This document shows positions 35,972 to 46,400 of a stretch of 64,000 nt of DNA, piece by piece. The notes beneath the pieces were generated by a model. It had not been told where the DNA came from. It saw only the letters and a list, made by a program, of their open reading frames with translations, and made no database searches. The position numbers and the translations under genes are program-made. The stretch's first letter is position 1. Every line of letters starts with the position of its first letter. This DNA is from Janthinobacterium sp. TND4EL3 (lineage in GTDB: Bacteria > Pseudomonadota > Gammaproteobacteria > Burkholderiales > Burkholderiaceae_D): NCBI RefSeq assembly GCF_900156175.1, contig NZ_FTMV01000020.1:1-64000 (forward strand). The letters run 5' to 3'.

Positions 35972-36916
35972 ATGTCCTTTGCTAATCTTTCCCGTATCGG
36001 CCTCGATAAACCGCTGCGGCTGCTGCTGATCCATGCCGGCGATGCCGAATCGATTACCTGGGCCGGCCTGGTGCAGCCTTTGCGCCTGTGCGCGCGGGCG
36101 CTGGGACCGCAGGCGTTCCAGCTGGACGTGCGCACGCCGGAACAGGTGGCCGCGCAGGGCGGCAACTGGCATATCGCCCTGCTGGTGGCCGACGAAACGG
36201 AAGCGCCATTGCGCGCCGAGCTGTGCCGGGCCGTGATCGAGCGTTGCCGCTCGGCGCCATTCTGGGGGGGCGTGGGCGCAGCCGTGCTGTGGCTGGCCGA
36301 CGCGGGCGTCATGGACGGCGTGCGCATTGCCCTGCCTTGGGCCTTATATGCCGATGCGGAAGCGAAGGCCGAGCGCGCCATCCTGACGCCGCATTTGTTC
36401 GACATCGACGGCCCGCACATCACGTGCTGCGGCGGCGCGGCCAGTATCGACTTTTCGCTGACCCTGATCGAAACCGTGTTTGGCGCCGACGTGCAGGCGC
36501 TCGTCAAGGAGGCATTGTGCGTGGACAAGGTGCGTGGCAAGGAGGAGCGCCAGCGCGTGGCGCTGCAGGCGCGCTTCGGCGTGCTGCAGCCGAAGCTGTC
36601 CGAGGCGGTGACCTTGATGGAAGCCAATATCGAGGAACCGTTGTCGACGGACGATATCGCCAGCCTGGTGGGACTGTCGCGGCGCCAGCTGGAGCGGCTG
36701 TTCAAGCAATACCTGGGCAGCCTGCCGTCGCGCTATTACCTGGAACTGCGGCTGCAACGATCCAGGCAACTATTGCTTGATACACATTATTCCATCGTGC
36801 AAGTGGGACTGATGTGTGGTTTTTCGTCCGGATCGCACTTTTCCACGGCCTTCGGCACCCTGTTTGGCAATACGCCCCGCGAAGAGCGGCAGCGCAAGCT
36901 CATGCCGGCCGCGTAA
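35972..36916 (+). CDS. argR: AraC-family regulator with GlxA-type N-terminal domain (ArgR-like activator of arginine catabolism)
   Basis: 314 residues. An N-terminal class-I amidotransferase-like domain (about 15-190; LRLLLIHAGD, CRSAPFWGGVGAAVLWLADAG, HITCCGGAASIDFSL) is joined to a C-terminal AraC DNA-binding domain (about 210-305). Its two HTH motifs are STDDIASLVGLSRRQLERLFK and SIVQVGLMCGFSSGSHFSTAF. The same architecture is found in Pseudomonas ArgR, which activates the aru genes in response to arginine. Adjacency to the complete AST cluster makes the assignment strong by context, and an ArgR-like element is present in the downstream spacer. Not related to the E. coli ArgR repressor. 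Confidence 0.82.
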   Translation: MSFANLSRIGLDKPLRLLLIHAGDAESITWAGLVQPLRLCARALGPQAFQLDVRTPEQVAAQGGNWHIALLVADETEAPLRAELCRAVIERCRSAPFWGGVGAAVLWLADAGVMDGVRIALPWALYADAEAKAERAILTPHLFDIDGPHITCCGGAASIDFSLTLIETVFGADVQALVKEALCVDKVRGKEERQRVALQARFGVLQPKLSEAVTLMEANIEEPLSTDDIASLVGLSRRQLERLFKQYLGSLPSRYYLELRLQRSRQLLLDTHYSIVQVGLMCGFSSGSHFSTAFGTLFGNTPREERQRKLMPAA

Positions 36917-36940
36917 GGCGCGGCGGCATGGGATTTTTCC

Positions 36941-37005
36941 TGTGATGAATTGTGAAAATCCTTGTCGCAGATTCAAAAGAGTTTTAGCATCCCGCTTTTT
37001 ATAAT
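36941..37005 (+). promoter_or_regulatory. Candidate ArgR operator and promoter of the aru operon
   Basis: TGTCGC-N8-AA (36963-36978) matches the half-site I recall for Pseudomonas ArgR. A weaker TGTGAT-N8-AA lies exactly 22 bases upstream (36941-36956), as in a tandem direct repeat. A consensus TATAAT is at 37000-37005, and the proximal half-site occupies the -35 position, where no TTGACA-like hexamer exists. That is the arrangement of an activator-dependent promoter. Binding is inferred. Confidence 0.55.
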
Positions 37006-37064
37006 GCAGTACACACGTAGCTATCGTAGCTGCGGAGTACCTAACATATTGATGGGGAAATGCT

Positions 37065-38306
37065 ATGAATGCCAAGCTTGATTCGACCGTAACCGCTCGC
37101 CCAGTCACCCGGGAAACCTTTGACCAGGTTCTGGTTCCTACCTACGCTCCTGCCGCCATGGTGCCGGTGCGTGCCTCCGGACTGGATCTGTGGGACCAGT
37201 CCGGCAAGCATTACCTCGATTTCACGTCCGGCATCGCCGTCACCAGCCTGGGACACTGCAATCCGGCCCTGGTCGACGTGCTGACCAAGCAAATCAATTC
37301 CCTGTGGCATTTGGGCAACGGCTACACCAACGAGCCCGTGCTGCGCCTGGCGCTGGCCCTGACGGAAGCGACGTTTGCCGACCGTGCCTTCTTCTGCAAC
37401 TCCGGCGCGGAAGCCAACGAAGCGGCCCTGAAACTGGCGCGCAAGTATGCGCACACCAAATTCGGCGCGCACAAGTCGCGCATCATCTCGTGCTTCAGCT
37501 CCTTCCACGGCCGCACCCTGTTTACCGTCTCCGTCGGCGGCCAGGCCAAGTACACGGAAGGCTTCGAGCCGCTGCCGCCGTCGATCGACCACATCGCCTT
37601 CAACGATATCGAAGCGGCCCGCGCTGCCATCGGTGACGACGTGTGCGCCGTGATCGTCGAGCCGGTACAGGGCGAAGGCGGCGTGGTGCCAGGCAACCCT
37701 GAATTCCTCAAGGAACTGCGCGCCCTGTGCGACAAGACGGGCGCCCTGTTGATTTTCGACGAAGTCCAGAGCGGCATGGGCCGCACTGGCGCGTTGTTTG
37801 CCTACATGGGCTATGGCGTCACGCCGGACATCCTGACGGCCGCCAAGGCACTGGGCAACGGTTACCCGATCGGCGCCATGCTGACCACCAACGAGCTGGC
37901 ACAAACCCTGGCCGTCGGCACCCACGGCACCACCTACGGCGGCAACCCGCTGGCCGCCACCGTGGCCCTGACCGTGCTGGAGACGATCAATACGCCAGCC
38001 TTCCTGGCGCGCGTCAAGGAAGCCAGCGTCAGCACCATCGCCATGTTGCAAGGCCTGATCTCGGACTATCCGCAAGTGTTCTCCGTGGTGCGCGGCAGCG
38101 GCCTGCTGCTGGGCCTCGTGGTCAGTGACGCCTGGAAGGGCCGTGCGAAAGACATTCAGAAAGCCGCCGAAGCGCAGGGCCTGATGGTGCTGATCGCCGG
38201 CATGGACGTGGTGCGCCTGGCGCCGGCCCTGATCGTCTCGGACGAACAGATCACCGAAGCCGGCCGCTTGCTGCGCGCCGCCATCGACGGCATGCTCAAG
38301 GCCTGA
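37065..38306 (+). CDS. aruC: Succinylornithine transaminase / acetylornithine aminotransferase
   Basis: 413-residue PLP enzyme of the AST pathway: it converts succinylornithine to succinylglutamate semialdehyde, and often doubles as acetylornithine aminotransferase. The PLP Lys is Lys261 in [13 protein letters not shown]. Other signatures are [18 protein letters not shown] and VEPVQGEGG. It is first gene of the aru operon, with GGGG eight bases before the ATG. A GC-rich hairpin follows before aruF. Confidence 0.93.
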   Translation: MNAKLDSTVTARPVTRETFDQVLVPTYAPAAMVPVRASGLDLWDQSGKHYLDFTSGIAVTSLGHCNPALVDVLTKQINSLWHLGNGYTNEPVLRLALALTEATFADRAFFCNSGAEANEAALKLARKYAHTKFGAHKSRIISCFSSFHGRTLFTVSVGGQAKYTEGFEPLPPSIDHIAFNDIEAARAAIGDDVCAVIVEPVQGEGGVVPGNPEFLKELRALCDKTGALLIFDEVQSGMGRTGALFAYMGYGVTPDILTAAKALGNGYPIGAMLTTNELAQTLAVGTHGTTYGGNPLAATVALTVLETINTPAFLARVKEASVSTIAMLQGLISDYPQVFSVVRGSGLLLGLVVSDAWKGRAKDIQKAAEAQGLMVLIAGMDVVRLAPALIVSDEQITEAGRLLRAAIDGMLKA

Positions 38307-38331
38307 AACTAGCCTGACCTCCGTTCTGTCA

Positions 38332-38358
38332 CCGGCCCGCCGCCTTGCCGCGGGCCGG
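38332..38358 (+). other. Intercistronic hairpin, aruC-aruF
   Basis: CCGGCCCGC and GCGGGCCGG form a perfect 9-bp stem around CGCCTTGCC, in the 93-base aruC-aruF spacer. There is no T-run, so it is likely an mRNA-stability element rather than a terminator. Confidence 0.65.
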
Positions 38359-38399
38359 CTTGGTTCTACCCTGGCATTGTCTGTATTGAAGGAGTACCC

Positions 38400-39431
38400 A
38401 TGTATGTTGTCCGTCCGGTAGAAATTGCGGATATTGCAGCCCTCGAAGCGCTGGCCGCGGTAACCATGCCGGGTGTCCATACCCTGCCGAAGACGCGCGA
38501 AAAAATCGCCGCCTCCGTCGAGCGCTCCATCGCCTCGTTTGCCGCCCACGTCGATATCCCCAGCGAAGAGTCGTATCTCTTCGTGCTTGAATCCCTGCTC
38601 GACAAGAGCATTGCCGGCACGGCCGCCATCTTCGCCTCGGCCGGCTCGAACGGCACCTATTTTTCCTTTCGCAACGACGTCATCCAGCAAGTCTCGCGCG
38701 ACCTGAACATCAGTCACAGCGTGCATGCGCTGACCCTGTGTTCCGAGCTGACGGCGTACTCGCAGCTGTCCGGTTTCTTTGTGCGCAATATGGACCAGGC
38801 GGGCCTGGAAGCGGCCCTCCTGTCGCGCGCGCGGCTGCTGTTCGCCGTGCTGGCGCCGCACCGTTTCGGCGACCGCTTCTTCGTGCCGCTGGCCGGCATC
38901 ACGGACGCCAACGGCCAGTCGCCGTTCTGGGATGCGCTGGGCCGCAAGTTCTTCCAGATGGATTTCCTCGATGCCGAGAAAGTCATCGGCGGTGCGCGCA
39001 ACCGCACCCTGATCGTTGAACTGATGCCTCATTACCCCGTGTACGTGCCCCTGTTGCCCGGTGACGCGCAAGCGGCCATGGGCCAGATCCACCCGAGCGG
39101 TGAACTGGCGTTCAACCTGCTGACGGAGGAAGGCTTTGAAGCGGACGATTACATCGATATTTTCGATGGCGGCCCGATCCTGCAGGCCCACAAGAATTCG
39201 CTGCGCTCGTTTACGGGCTCGCTCACGCGTCGCGTGGTGGCAGGCGTCACGCCCAGCCGCACGGGCCTGAAAGTGCATTACGCGGTCGCTTCGGGCGCGG
39301 AGCGCAACTTCCGCGCCGTCACCTTTGCCTGCGATGCGCTCGAAGCGCAGGACACCGTCGGCTTGCCGGCCGAGCTGCTTGACGCGCTGGCCGTGGCCGA
39401 AGGCGACAGCGTCATTTGCGTGCGCATTTAA
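38400..39431 (+). CDS. aruF: Arginine N-succinyltransferase, alpha subunit
   Basis: 343 residues. It transfers succinyl from succinyl-CoA to arginine, the committing step of the AST pathway, as a heteromer with AruG. The N-terminus (MYVVRPVEIADIAALEALA) and the AstA motifs ELTAYSQLSGFFVRN, GRKFFQMDFLDAEK and EGFEADDYIDIFDGGPIL are clear. The protein is homologous to the next gene over its full length, reflecting ancient duplication; enterobacteria have a single AstA. GGAG lies upstream of the ATG. Confidence 0.94.
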   Translation: MYVVRPVEIADIAALEALAAVTMPGVHTLPKTREKIAASVERSIASFAAHVDIPSEESYLFVLESLLDKSIAGTAAIFASAGSNGTYFSFRNDVIQQVSRDLNISHSVHALTLCSELTAYSQLSGFFVRNMDQAGLEAALLSRARLLFAVLAPHRFGDRFFVPLAGITDANGQSPFWDALGRKFFQMDFLDAEKVIGGARNRTLIVELMPHYPVYVPLLPGDAQAAMGQIHPSGELAFNLLTEEGFEADDYIDIFDGGPILQAHKNSLRSFTGSLTRRVVAGVTPSRTGLKVHYAVASGAERNFRAVTFACDALEAQDTVGLPAELLDALAVAEGDSVICVRI

Positions 39432-39444
39432 CCGAGAGAACATT

Positions 39445-40497
39445 ATGCTAGTAGTACGCGCCATCAACGCTTCCGACCTGAATGCCCTGTACGGCCTGGC
39501 AAGCCAGGTCGGCACCGGCATGACCACCCTCAAGCCGGACATGAAAATGCTGGGCGACCGCCTGGCCATCGCCTGCGCCTCGTTTGCCGAAACCATCGCG
39601 CCCGAAAAACGCGACTACATGTTTGTCATGGAGGATACCGACACGGGCCGTCTGGCCGGCGTCTGTGCCATCAAGGGCGCCGTAGGCCTGGAAGAACCGT
39701 TCTATAACTACCGCATCGGCACCCTCGTGCATTCGAGCCGCGAACTCGATGTGTTTACGCGCATGGAAACCCTGTACCTGTCGAATGACCTGACAGGCAG
39801 CACGGAACTGTGTTCGCTGTTTTTGCACCCTGATTACCGCAGCGGCAACAACGGCAAGCTGCTGTCGAAAAGCCGGTTTCTCTTCATCGCCCAGTTCCCG
39901 CACCTGTTCACGGAAAAGCTGATCGCGGAAATGCGCGGCTACCAGGCGCCGGACGGCTGCTCGCCGTTCTATGAAGGCCTGGGCCGCCACTTCTTCAAGA
40001 TGGATTTCCACCACGTTGACGACTTGACGAGCCTGGGCAAGAAATCGTTCATCGCCGAACTGATGCCGCGCCAGCCCATGTACGTGGCCTACCTGCCGGA
40101 CGAGGCGCAGGAAGTCATTGGCAAGGTGCATCTGAGCACGGCGCCCGCGCGCCGTTTGCTGGAACAGGAAGGCTTGCACTTTGAAGGCTATGTCGACATT
40201 TTCGATGCCGGTCCCGTGCTGCAGGCGCGCGTCTCCGAGCTGCGCGCCATGCGCGACAGCATGCCGGCCGTGCTCGATGCCGAGGCTGCGCCTGAAGCGT
40301 GCGGCGACGCCGCCCAGGCCGAGCCTTACCTGGTGTCGAACACCGACCTGAAAGATTTCCGCATGATCGTCACCAGCGCCAATCCGCACGGCGGAAAAAT
40401 CGCGCTCGATGACGATGAACTGCATCTGCTGCGTTGCCACAATGGCGATACCGTGCGCACGCTGTCACTCAACCCGAGGAAGCATCCCCATGTCTAA
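39445..40497 (+). CDS. aruG: Arginine N-succinyltransferase, beta subunit
   Basis: 350 residues, paralogous to AruF (MLVVRAINASDLNALYGLA; GRHFFKMDFHHVDDL; EGYVDIFDAGPVLQ). Compared with AruF it has an Ala/Glu-rich insertion near residue 280. The two-subunit form is the Pseudomonas-type arrangement. The start at 39445 follows GAGAG 13 bases after the aruF stop; the longer open frame lies inside aruF. Its last eight bases overlap the start of aruD, implying coupling. Confidence 0.93.
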   Translation: MLVVRAINASDLNALYGLASQVGTGMTTLKPDMKMLGDRLAIACASFAETIAPEKRDYMFVMEDTDTGRLAGVCAIKGAVGLEEPFYNYRIGTLVHSSRELDVFTRMETLYLSNDLTGSTELCSLFLHPDYRSGNNGKLLSKSRFLFIAQFPHLFTEKLIAEMRGYQAPDGCSPFYEGLGRHFFKMDFHHVDDLTSLGKKSFIAELMPRQPMYVAYLPDEAQEVIGKVHLSTAPARRLLEQEGLHFEGYVDIFDAGPVLQARVSELRAMRDSMPAVLDAEAAPEACGDAAQAEPYLVSNTDLKDFRMIVTSANPHGGKIALDDDELHLLRCHNGDTVRTLSLNPRKHPHV

Positions 40498-41980
40498 TGT
40501 GTTTAATTCGTCTACCGCAGCATCGAACTTCATCAACGGCGCCTGGCTGCCAGGCACGGGCCGTGAACTCGTCACCATCGATCCGTCAAACGGCAAGCAG
40601 ACCTGGGCCAGCCTGGAAGCGACGCAGAGCGAAGTCGGGCAAGCCTGCCAGGCCGCGCGCGCGGCCTTCGCGGCGTGGGCCGATACGCCCGTCGAAGAGC
40701 GCATCGCCATCTGCGTGCGCTTTCGTGAACTGCTGAAGGAGCATGCGGAAGCGCTGGCGCTCTTGATCTCGGAAGAAGTGGGTAAACCATTGTGGGAGTC
40801 GCGCACGGAAGTGGCGACCATGGCCAACAAGATCGATATTTCGGTGCAATCGTACAACGCACGTACCGGCATCACGCAAAGCAAGATCGCCGACGGCGAC
40901 GCCGTGCTGCGCCACCGCCCGCATGGCGTCTTCGGCGTCTTCGGCCCGTACAATTTCCCCGGTCACCTGCCGAATGGCCACATCGTGCCAGCCCTGATCG
41001 CCGGTAACACCATCGTCTTCAAGCCCAGCGAATATGCGCCGCGCACGGCCATCAAAACCGTGCAGCTGTGGCAGCAGGCGGGCTTGCCGAATGGCGTCGT
41101 CAACCTCGTCAACGGCGGGCGCGATACGGGCGTGGCGCTGGGCGCCAATGCGCTCCTCGACGGCGTGCTGTTTACGGGTTCCTGCCAGACGGGCATCAGC
41201 CTGCACCGCCAGTTCGGCGGCCAGCCGGGCAAGATGCTGGCGCTGGAAATGGGCGGCAACAATGCCCTCGTCGTATGGGATGTGCAGGACGTGGACGCCG
41301 CCGTGCACCACGCGATCTTTTCCGCTTTCGTCTCGGCCGGCCAGCGCTGCACCTGCGCGCGCCGCCTGGTGGTGCAAGATAATGCTGCGGGGTCTGCCTT
41401 CGTGGCGCGCCTGGTGGAAGTGGCCGCGAAACTGGGCATCGGCGCGTCCGACGCCCAGCCGCAGCCGTTCATGGGGCCAGTGGTGTCCAGTGCCGTGGCA
41501 AAGCGCCTGGTGCAGGCACAGGCGGACATGGTCGCCAAGGGTGGCACGACCCTGCTGCAGATGCGCCAGTTGAATCCCGAGGCGGGCTTTGTCACGGCCG
41601 GCATCGTCGATGTCACCGCTGCTAGGGGCATCCCCGACGAAGAATGGTTCGGCCCGCTGCTGCAAGTGATACGCGTGGCCGATTTTGATGCGGCCCTGAA
41701 GGTCGCCAACGCCACCGAATTTGGCCTGGCCGCGGCTCTGCTGTCCGACGACCCTGCCCTGTGGCAGACCTTCCAGAGGCGCGCGCGCGCCGGCATCATC
41801 AACTGGAACCGTCCGACTACGGGCGCGGCCAGCACGGCGCCATTCGGCGGCATCGGCAAGTCGGGCAACCACCGTCCGAGCGCCTATTACGCCGCTGACT
41901 ATTGCGCCTATCCGGTCGCCTCGATCGAGAACAGCGTACTGGAAATGCCGGCCAAGCTGTCGCCCGGCCTGAATTTTTAA
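40490..41980 (+). CDS. astD: Succinylglutamate-semialdehyde dehydrogenase
   Basis: 496-residue NAD-dependent aldehyde dehydrogenase oxidising N-succinylglutamate semialdehyde to N-succinylglutamate. The catalytic Cys287 is in [11 protein letters not shown], the general-base Glu in [13 protein letters not shown], and the NAD-binding motif is [12 protein letters not shown]. The N-terminal [11 protein letters not shown] is typical. The start at 40490 (ATG after CGAGGAAGCATCCCC) overlaps aruG by eight bases. Length agrees with E. coli AstD (492). Confidence 0.94.
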   Translation: MSNVFNSSTAASNFINGAWLPGTGRELVTIDPSNGKQTWASLEATQSEVGQACQAARAAFAAWADTPVEERIAICVRFRELLKEHAEALALLISEEVGKPLWESRTEVATMANKIDISVQSYNARTGITQSKIADGDAVLRHRPHGVFGVFGPYNFPGHLPNGHIVPALIAGNTIVFKPSEYAPRTAIKTVQLWQQAGLPNGVVNLVNGGRDTGVALGANALLDGVLFTGSCQTGISLHRQFGGQPGKMLALEMGGNNALVVWDVQDVDAAVHHAIFSAFVSAGQRCTCARRLVVQDNAAGSAFVARLVEVAAKLGIGASDAQPQPFMGPVVSSAVAKRLVQAQADMVAKGGTTLLQMRQLNPEAGFVTAGIVDVTAARGIPDEEWFGPLLQVIRVADFDAALKVANATEFGLAAALLSDDPALWQTFQRRARAGIINWNRPTTGAASTAPFGGIGKSGNHRPSAYYAADYCAYPVASIENSVLEMPAKLSPGLNF

Positions 41981-42002
41981 GAAGGTTTATCAAGGAATAC
42001 CC

Positions 42003-43343
42003 ATGCACAGCACGCGCGAATACAACTTTGACGGCCTGGTCGGGCCATCGCATAACTATGCCGGACTCTCGTTCGGCAACGTGGCCTCGTTCAGCAATGT
42101 GAAGAGCGCTTCGAATCCGAAGCAGGCTGCCTTGCAGGGCCTGGCCAAGATGCGTGCGCTGGCCGCGCGCGGTTTTGCGCAAGCCTTGCTGCCGCCGCAG
42201 GACCGGCCCAATTTCCGCCTGCTGCGCTCCATCGGTTTCACGGGCAGCGACGCCGAGGTGCTGGCGCGTGCCTACCAGGAGTCGCCCGTCATCCTGGCGT
42301 GCGCGTATTCCGCCTCGCCCATGTGGACGGCGAATGCCGCCACGGTCAGCCCGTCGGCGGACACGCAGGACGGCCGCGTGCATTTTACGGCTGCCAACCT
42401 GAATAACAAGCTGCATCGCGCCTTCGAGCACGCGCAGTCGGCGCGCAGCCTGCGCGCCATTTTCAGCGACGACAAGCATTTCGCCGTGCACGACGCGCTG
42501 CCGTCGACGCCCGCCTTTGGCGACGAGGGCGCGGCCAACCACACGCGCCTGGGCGCGAACCACGGCGCGCCATCGGTCGAGCTGTTCGTGTATGGCCGGG
42601 TGGAGTTCGACCCTTCCGCGCCGTCGCCGAAGCGCTACCCGGCGCGCCAGACCCTGGAAGCGTCGCAAGCCGTGGCGCGCCTGCATGGCCTGGACGACAA
42701 GCGCACCGTGTACGTGCAGCAGAATCCTGAAGTGATCGACCAGGGCGTATTCCATAACGACGTCATCGCCGTCGGCAATGGCAATGTGCTGTTCTATCAC
42801 GAGCAGGCGTTTGCCGATGAAGAGAACAGTCTGTCGCAGCTGCGCCGCGCCGTTGCCGGCACGGGCACCGAGCTGCAGGCGCTGCGCGTGGACACTGGCC
42901 AGGTGCCCATCGCGGACGCCGTCAGCAGCTATCTGTTCAACAGCCAGTTGCTGACGAAAGAGGGCGGCAAGATGGCGCTGGTGATCCCGCAGGAATGCCA
43001 GGAAAACCGTGCCGTGTCGCGCTACCTGGAGGGCCTGGTGGCCGGCGGTGGCCCCATCGATGAACTGATCCATTTCGACCTGCGCCAGAGCATGCGCAAC
43101 GGCGGCGGGCCCGCCTGCCTGCGTTTGCGCGTGGCCCTGACGGAAACCGAGGCGCGCGCCATGCACCAGGGCGTGATCATGACGGAAACGCTGTACCATC
43201 GGCTGGTACAGTGGGTAGAAAAGCACTACCGCGACCATCTGGAGCCAGGCGACCTGGCCGACCCGCAGCTGGCGCTGGAAGTGCATGCGGCGCTTGAAGA
43301 ATTGACGATCATCCTCAACTTACCTGGATTGTACGACTTGTAG
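42003..43343 (+). CDS. astB: N-succinylarginine dihydrolase
   Basis: 446-residue enzyme (E. coli 447) that hydrolyses succinylarginine to succinylornithine, CO2 and two ammonia, by the amidinotransferase fold. The N-terminal [20 protein letters not shown] is diagnostic, and the nucleophile is Cys372 in [18 protein letters not shown] precedes the ATG. It is followed by a 152-base spacer with a small hairpin (GACGGG/CCCGTC, 43402-43418) before the dehydrogenase gene. Confidence 0.96.
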   Translation: MHSTREYNFDGLVGPSHNYAGLSFGNVASFSNVKSASNPKQAALQGLAKMRALAARGFAQALLPPQDRPNFRLLRSIGFTGSDAEVLARAYQESPVILACAYSASPMWTANAATVSPSADTQDGRVHFTAANLNNKLHRAFEHAQSARSLRAIFSDDKHFAVHDALPSTPAFGDEGAANHTRLGANHGAPSVELFVYGRVEFDPSAPSPKRYPARQTLEASQAVARLHGLDDKRTVYVQQNPEVIDQGVFHNDVIAVGNGNVLFYHEQAFADEENSLSQLRRAVAGTGTELQALRVDTGQVPIADAVSSYLFNSQLLTKEGGKMALVIPQECQENRAVSRYLEGLVAGGGPIDELIHFDLRQSMRNGGGPACLRLRVALTETEARAMHQGVIMTETLYHRLVQWVEKHYRDHLEPGDLADPQLALEVHAALEELTIILNLPGLYDL

Positions 43344-43401
43344 GCGATAGAAAAACACACAGAAAATCCGAGACACCCTATCTGCAGTATCGAAAGAATT
43401 G

Positions 43402-43418
43402 GACGGGCGACCCCCGTC
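43402..43418 (+). other. Small hairpin in the astB-gdh spacer
   Basis: GACGGG and CCCGTC form a 6-bp stem around CGACC, followed by TCTTGACA. It is too weak in T-run for a firm terminator. TTGACA at 43421-43426 could be a -35 for the dehydrogenase gene, but I see no matching -10. Confidence 0.35.
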
Positions 43419-43495
43419 TCTTGACACCGCTGCCGCCTAGCCACAAGCCCACACGACAGCGCTGGACATTCACATTACCGTAATGGAGATGCAAG

Positions 43496-46400
43496 ATGAA
43501 TCACACGCCACAAGATTTGCGCACACAAACGCTGGAGCTGATCAAGGACAAGGCGGCAGCGCCTGTCGTGCAACTGATACAGGCATGGCTCGACTCGCTC
43601 GACGCCGAAGACCTGGCCGATATCGCACCCGATAGCCTGGCGCCTGTGCTGGTCGACGGCTTTACGCAAGCGGCCAAGCGCACTGGCAGCGGTTGCCAGA
43701 TCGCCACCCTGCGCTATGCGGATGGCCGTGGCGGCATGGCGAGCGCCTTGCTGATCCTGAACGAAGACATGCCTTACCTGGTTGACTCCATCGTCATGGC
43801 CATGCGCCGCCAGCACCTGGCCGTGCGCGGCGTGATGAATACCGTCCTGCCCGTGCGCCGCGCCGGCGACGGCAGCGTGGAAGCGGTGCGCCAGGCTGGC
43901 GACCCGCTCGAATCATATGTGCTGGTGCTGCTCGACGAAGAGCTGGCGCCGGAAGCGCTGGCCGCACTGGTCGGCTCCCTCGACATGGTGGCGCGCGACG
44001 CCGCCGTCGTGCGTCGCGACGCCGCTTCCATGAGCGAACGTTTGGCCGCAGTGGCCACGGCTGCGGCGCAGCATGGCGAAGAGGGTGCGGAAGTTGCCGC
44101 TTTCCTGGAGTGGGCGCGCAGCGGCGGCTTTGAGGTATTCGGCTATGCGTACTACCGCGTCAAGCCGGGCGTGCGCGAACTCGAACGTGATATTCCGAGC
44201 CGCGTCGGCGTGCTGCAGGATACGGCGCACCCGGTCTACGGCACCTGCCTGGCGAATATTCCGGGTGACTTCGACACCCTGGCCAAGCGTGAATCGGCGC
44301 TGTCCATCGTCAAGGCCGACGTGGCGGGTACTTTGCACCGCGACCAGCAGCTCGACTTCATCGGCGTGCGCGACACCGACGCGCAAGGCGCGATCCTGGG
44401 CGAGCACTGCTTCGTTGGCCTGTTCACCCGCGCCGGCAATTCCACCCCGCTGGCGGCGCTGCCGTTTGCGCGCGGCCGCGTGGCCAAGGTGCTGAGCCTG
44501 GCCGGCGTGCGCCAGCAAGGCTTCCGCGCCGAGAAATTCCGCGAAATCCTCGAGTCCCTGCCGCGCACCGAAGCGCTGGAAGCGGACCTCGATTGGCTGG
44601 CGCAAGTGTGCGGCTCCGTCGTTTCGCTGTACAAGCAGCCGCGCACCAAGGTCTTCGCGCGCCGCGACGTATATGCGCGCCACCTGAACGTGCTGGTCTA
44701 CCTGCCGCGCGAGCGCTACAGCGCCAGCGTGGCATCGAGCCTGGCAAAAGCCTTGCAAGCCAGTTCCGGCGCCACGCATGTGAGCATGCAGACGCTGGTG
44801 GCTGACGGCCCGCTGGCGCGCGTCTACCTGATCGCCCACGCCGCCCGTTACCCGCTGGATCTGGAAACGGATATCGAGCAACCGCTCCTGGGCGTGCTCG
44901 ATGGCTGGCACAACGGCTTTGCCGCCGTGGCCGACGCCGTGCCCGACGTGGCCCTGCGCACCAGCCTGCGCAAACTCTGCGCGACTTTACCGCTCGATTA
45001 CGTGGCCGCCACCGCGCCGGCCGTCGCCTTCCGCGACCTCGACACCATCTTGCGCAATGGCGATGCAGCGCACGTTGCCGTGCGCATCGAGACGGGCGCG
45101 GTCACCACGATCCGCCTGTATTCGGCCAACAAGGTGCCGCCGCTGTCGACCATTTTGCCGGCCCTGCACAATGCGGGCGTGGCCATCGACCGCGAGCAGG
45201 CATATTCGGTTTCTCTGTCTGACGGCACACGCTATTTCGTCACCAGCCTGACGGTCGATGCCGCCAGCGCGGCGAAACTGGCGCAGCCATCCGTCGTCGC
45301 CGTGGCGCAGGAACTGTTTGCCGCGCTGTTCAATGACGAAGCCGAAGACGGCCGCCTGAATGGCCTCGTCATCGAGGGCGGCCTGTCGACGCGCGAAGTG
45401 CAGCTGGTGCGCGCCTACACCAGCTACTGGCGCCAGGCAGGCAGCCGCTTCTCGGTGCGCTACATCGCCGAGAGCCTGCGCAAGCAGCCGGCCCACGTGA
45501 AAGCCCTGGTCGAGGCCTTCCTGCAGCGCTTTGATCCTTCGCTGTCAGACGCGCAGCACGCAGCCGCCCTGGAGGCGATCGCCACCATCAAGGCCGGCCT
45601 GCCATCCGTGAACCATGCCGATACCGAGGAAATCCTCGGCGCGCTGGCTGACCTGATGAGCGCCACCCTGCGCACCAGCTACTTCCAGAACAAGCAGCAA
45701 GGCGACAAGATCATCTTCAAGTTCGACACCAGCAGCCTGGCGCTGGTGCCGGAACCGCGTCCGTACCGCGAGATTTTTGTCTTCTCGCGCCGCTTCGAAG
45801 GCGTGCACCTGCGCGGCGGCCCCGTCGCCCGCGGCGGCTTGCGCTGGTCGGACCGCATGGAAGACTACCGCACGGAAGTGCTGGGCCTCGTCAAGGCCCA
45901 GATGGTCAAGAATGCCGTCATCGTGCCGGCCGGCGCGAAGGGCGGTTTTGTCTGCAAGATGATGCCGAAGGACGCCGTGCGCGAAACCATCGCGGCCGAA
46001 GGCGAAGCCGTCTACCGCCTGTTCATTTCCAGCCTGCTGGAAGTGACGGACAACCGCTCGCTGGGCAATATCGTCCCGCCCGTCGATACCGTCTGCTTCG
46101 ACGACGCCGACCCGTACCTGGTGGTCGCTGCCGACAAGGGCACGGCCACGTTCTCGGACATCGCCAACGGCATCGCCGTGCAGCGCGGTTTCTGGCTCGG
46201 CGACGCGTTCGCCTCGGGCGGCTCGAATGGCTACGACCACAAGAAGCTGGGCATCACCGCCAAGGGCGCCTTCGAAGCCGTGAAGCGCCACTTCTATGAA
46301 ATGGACCACGACCTCAATACCACGCCGATCACCATGGTCGGCGTGGGAGACATGTCGGGCGACGTGTTCGGCAATGGCGTGCTGCTGTCGCGCCAGCTCA

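Noticed and set aside
37041-39596. Minus-strand frame of about 850 codons antisense to aruC and aruF
   Set aside because: It crosses the aruC-aruF spacer and hairpin, and is explained by codon bias of two well-identified enzymes.
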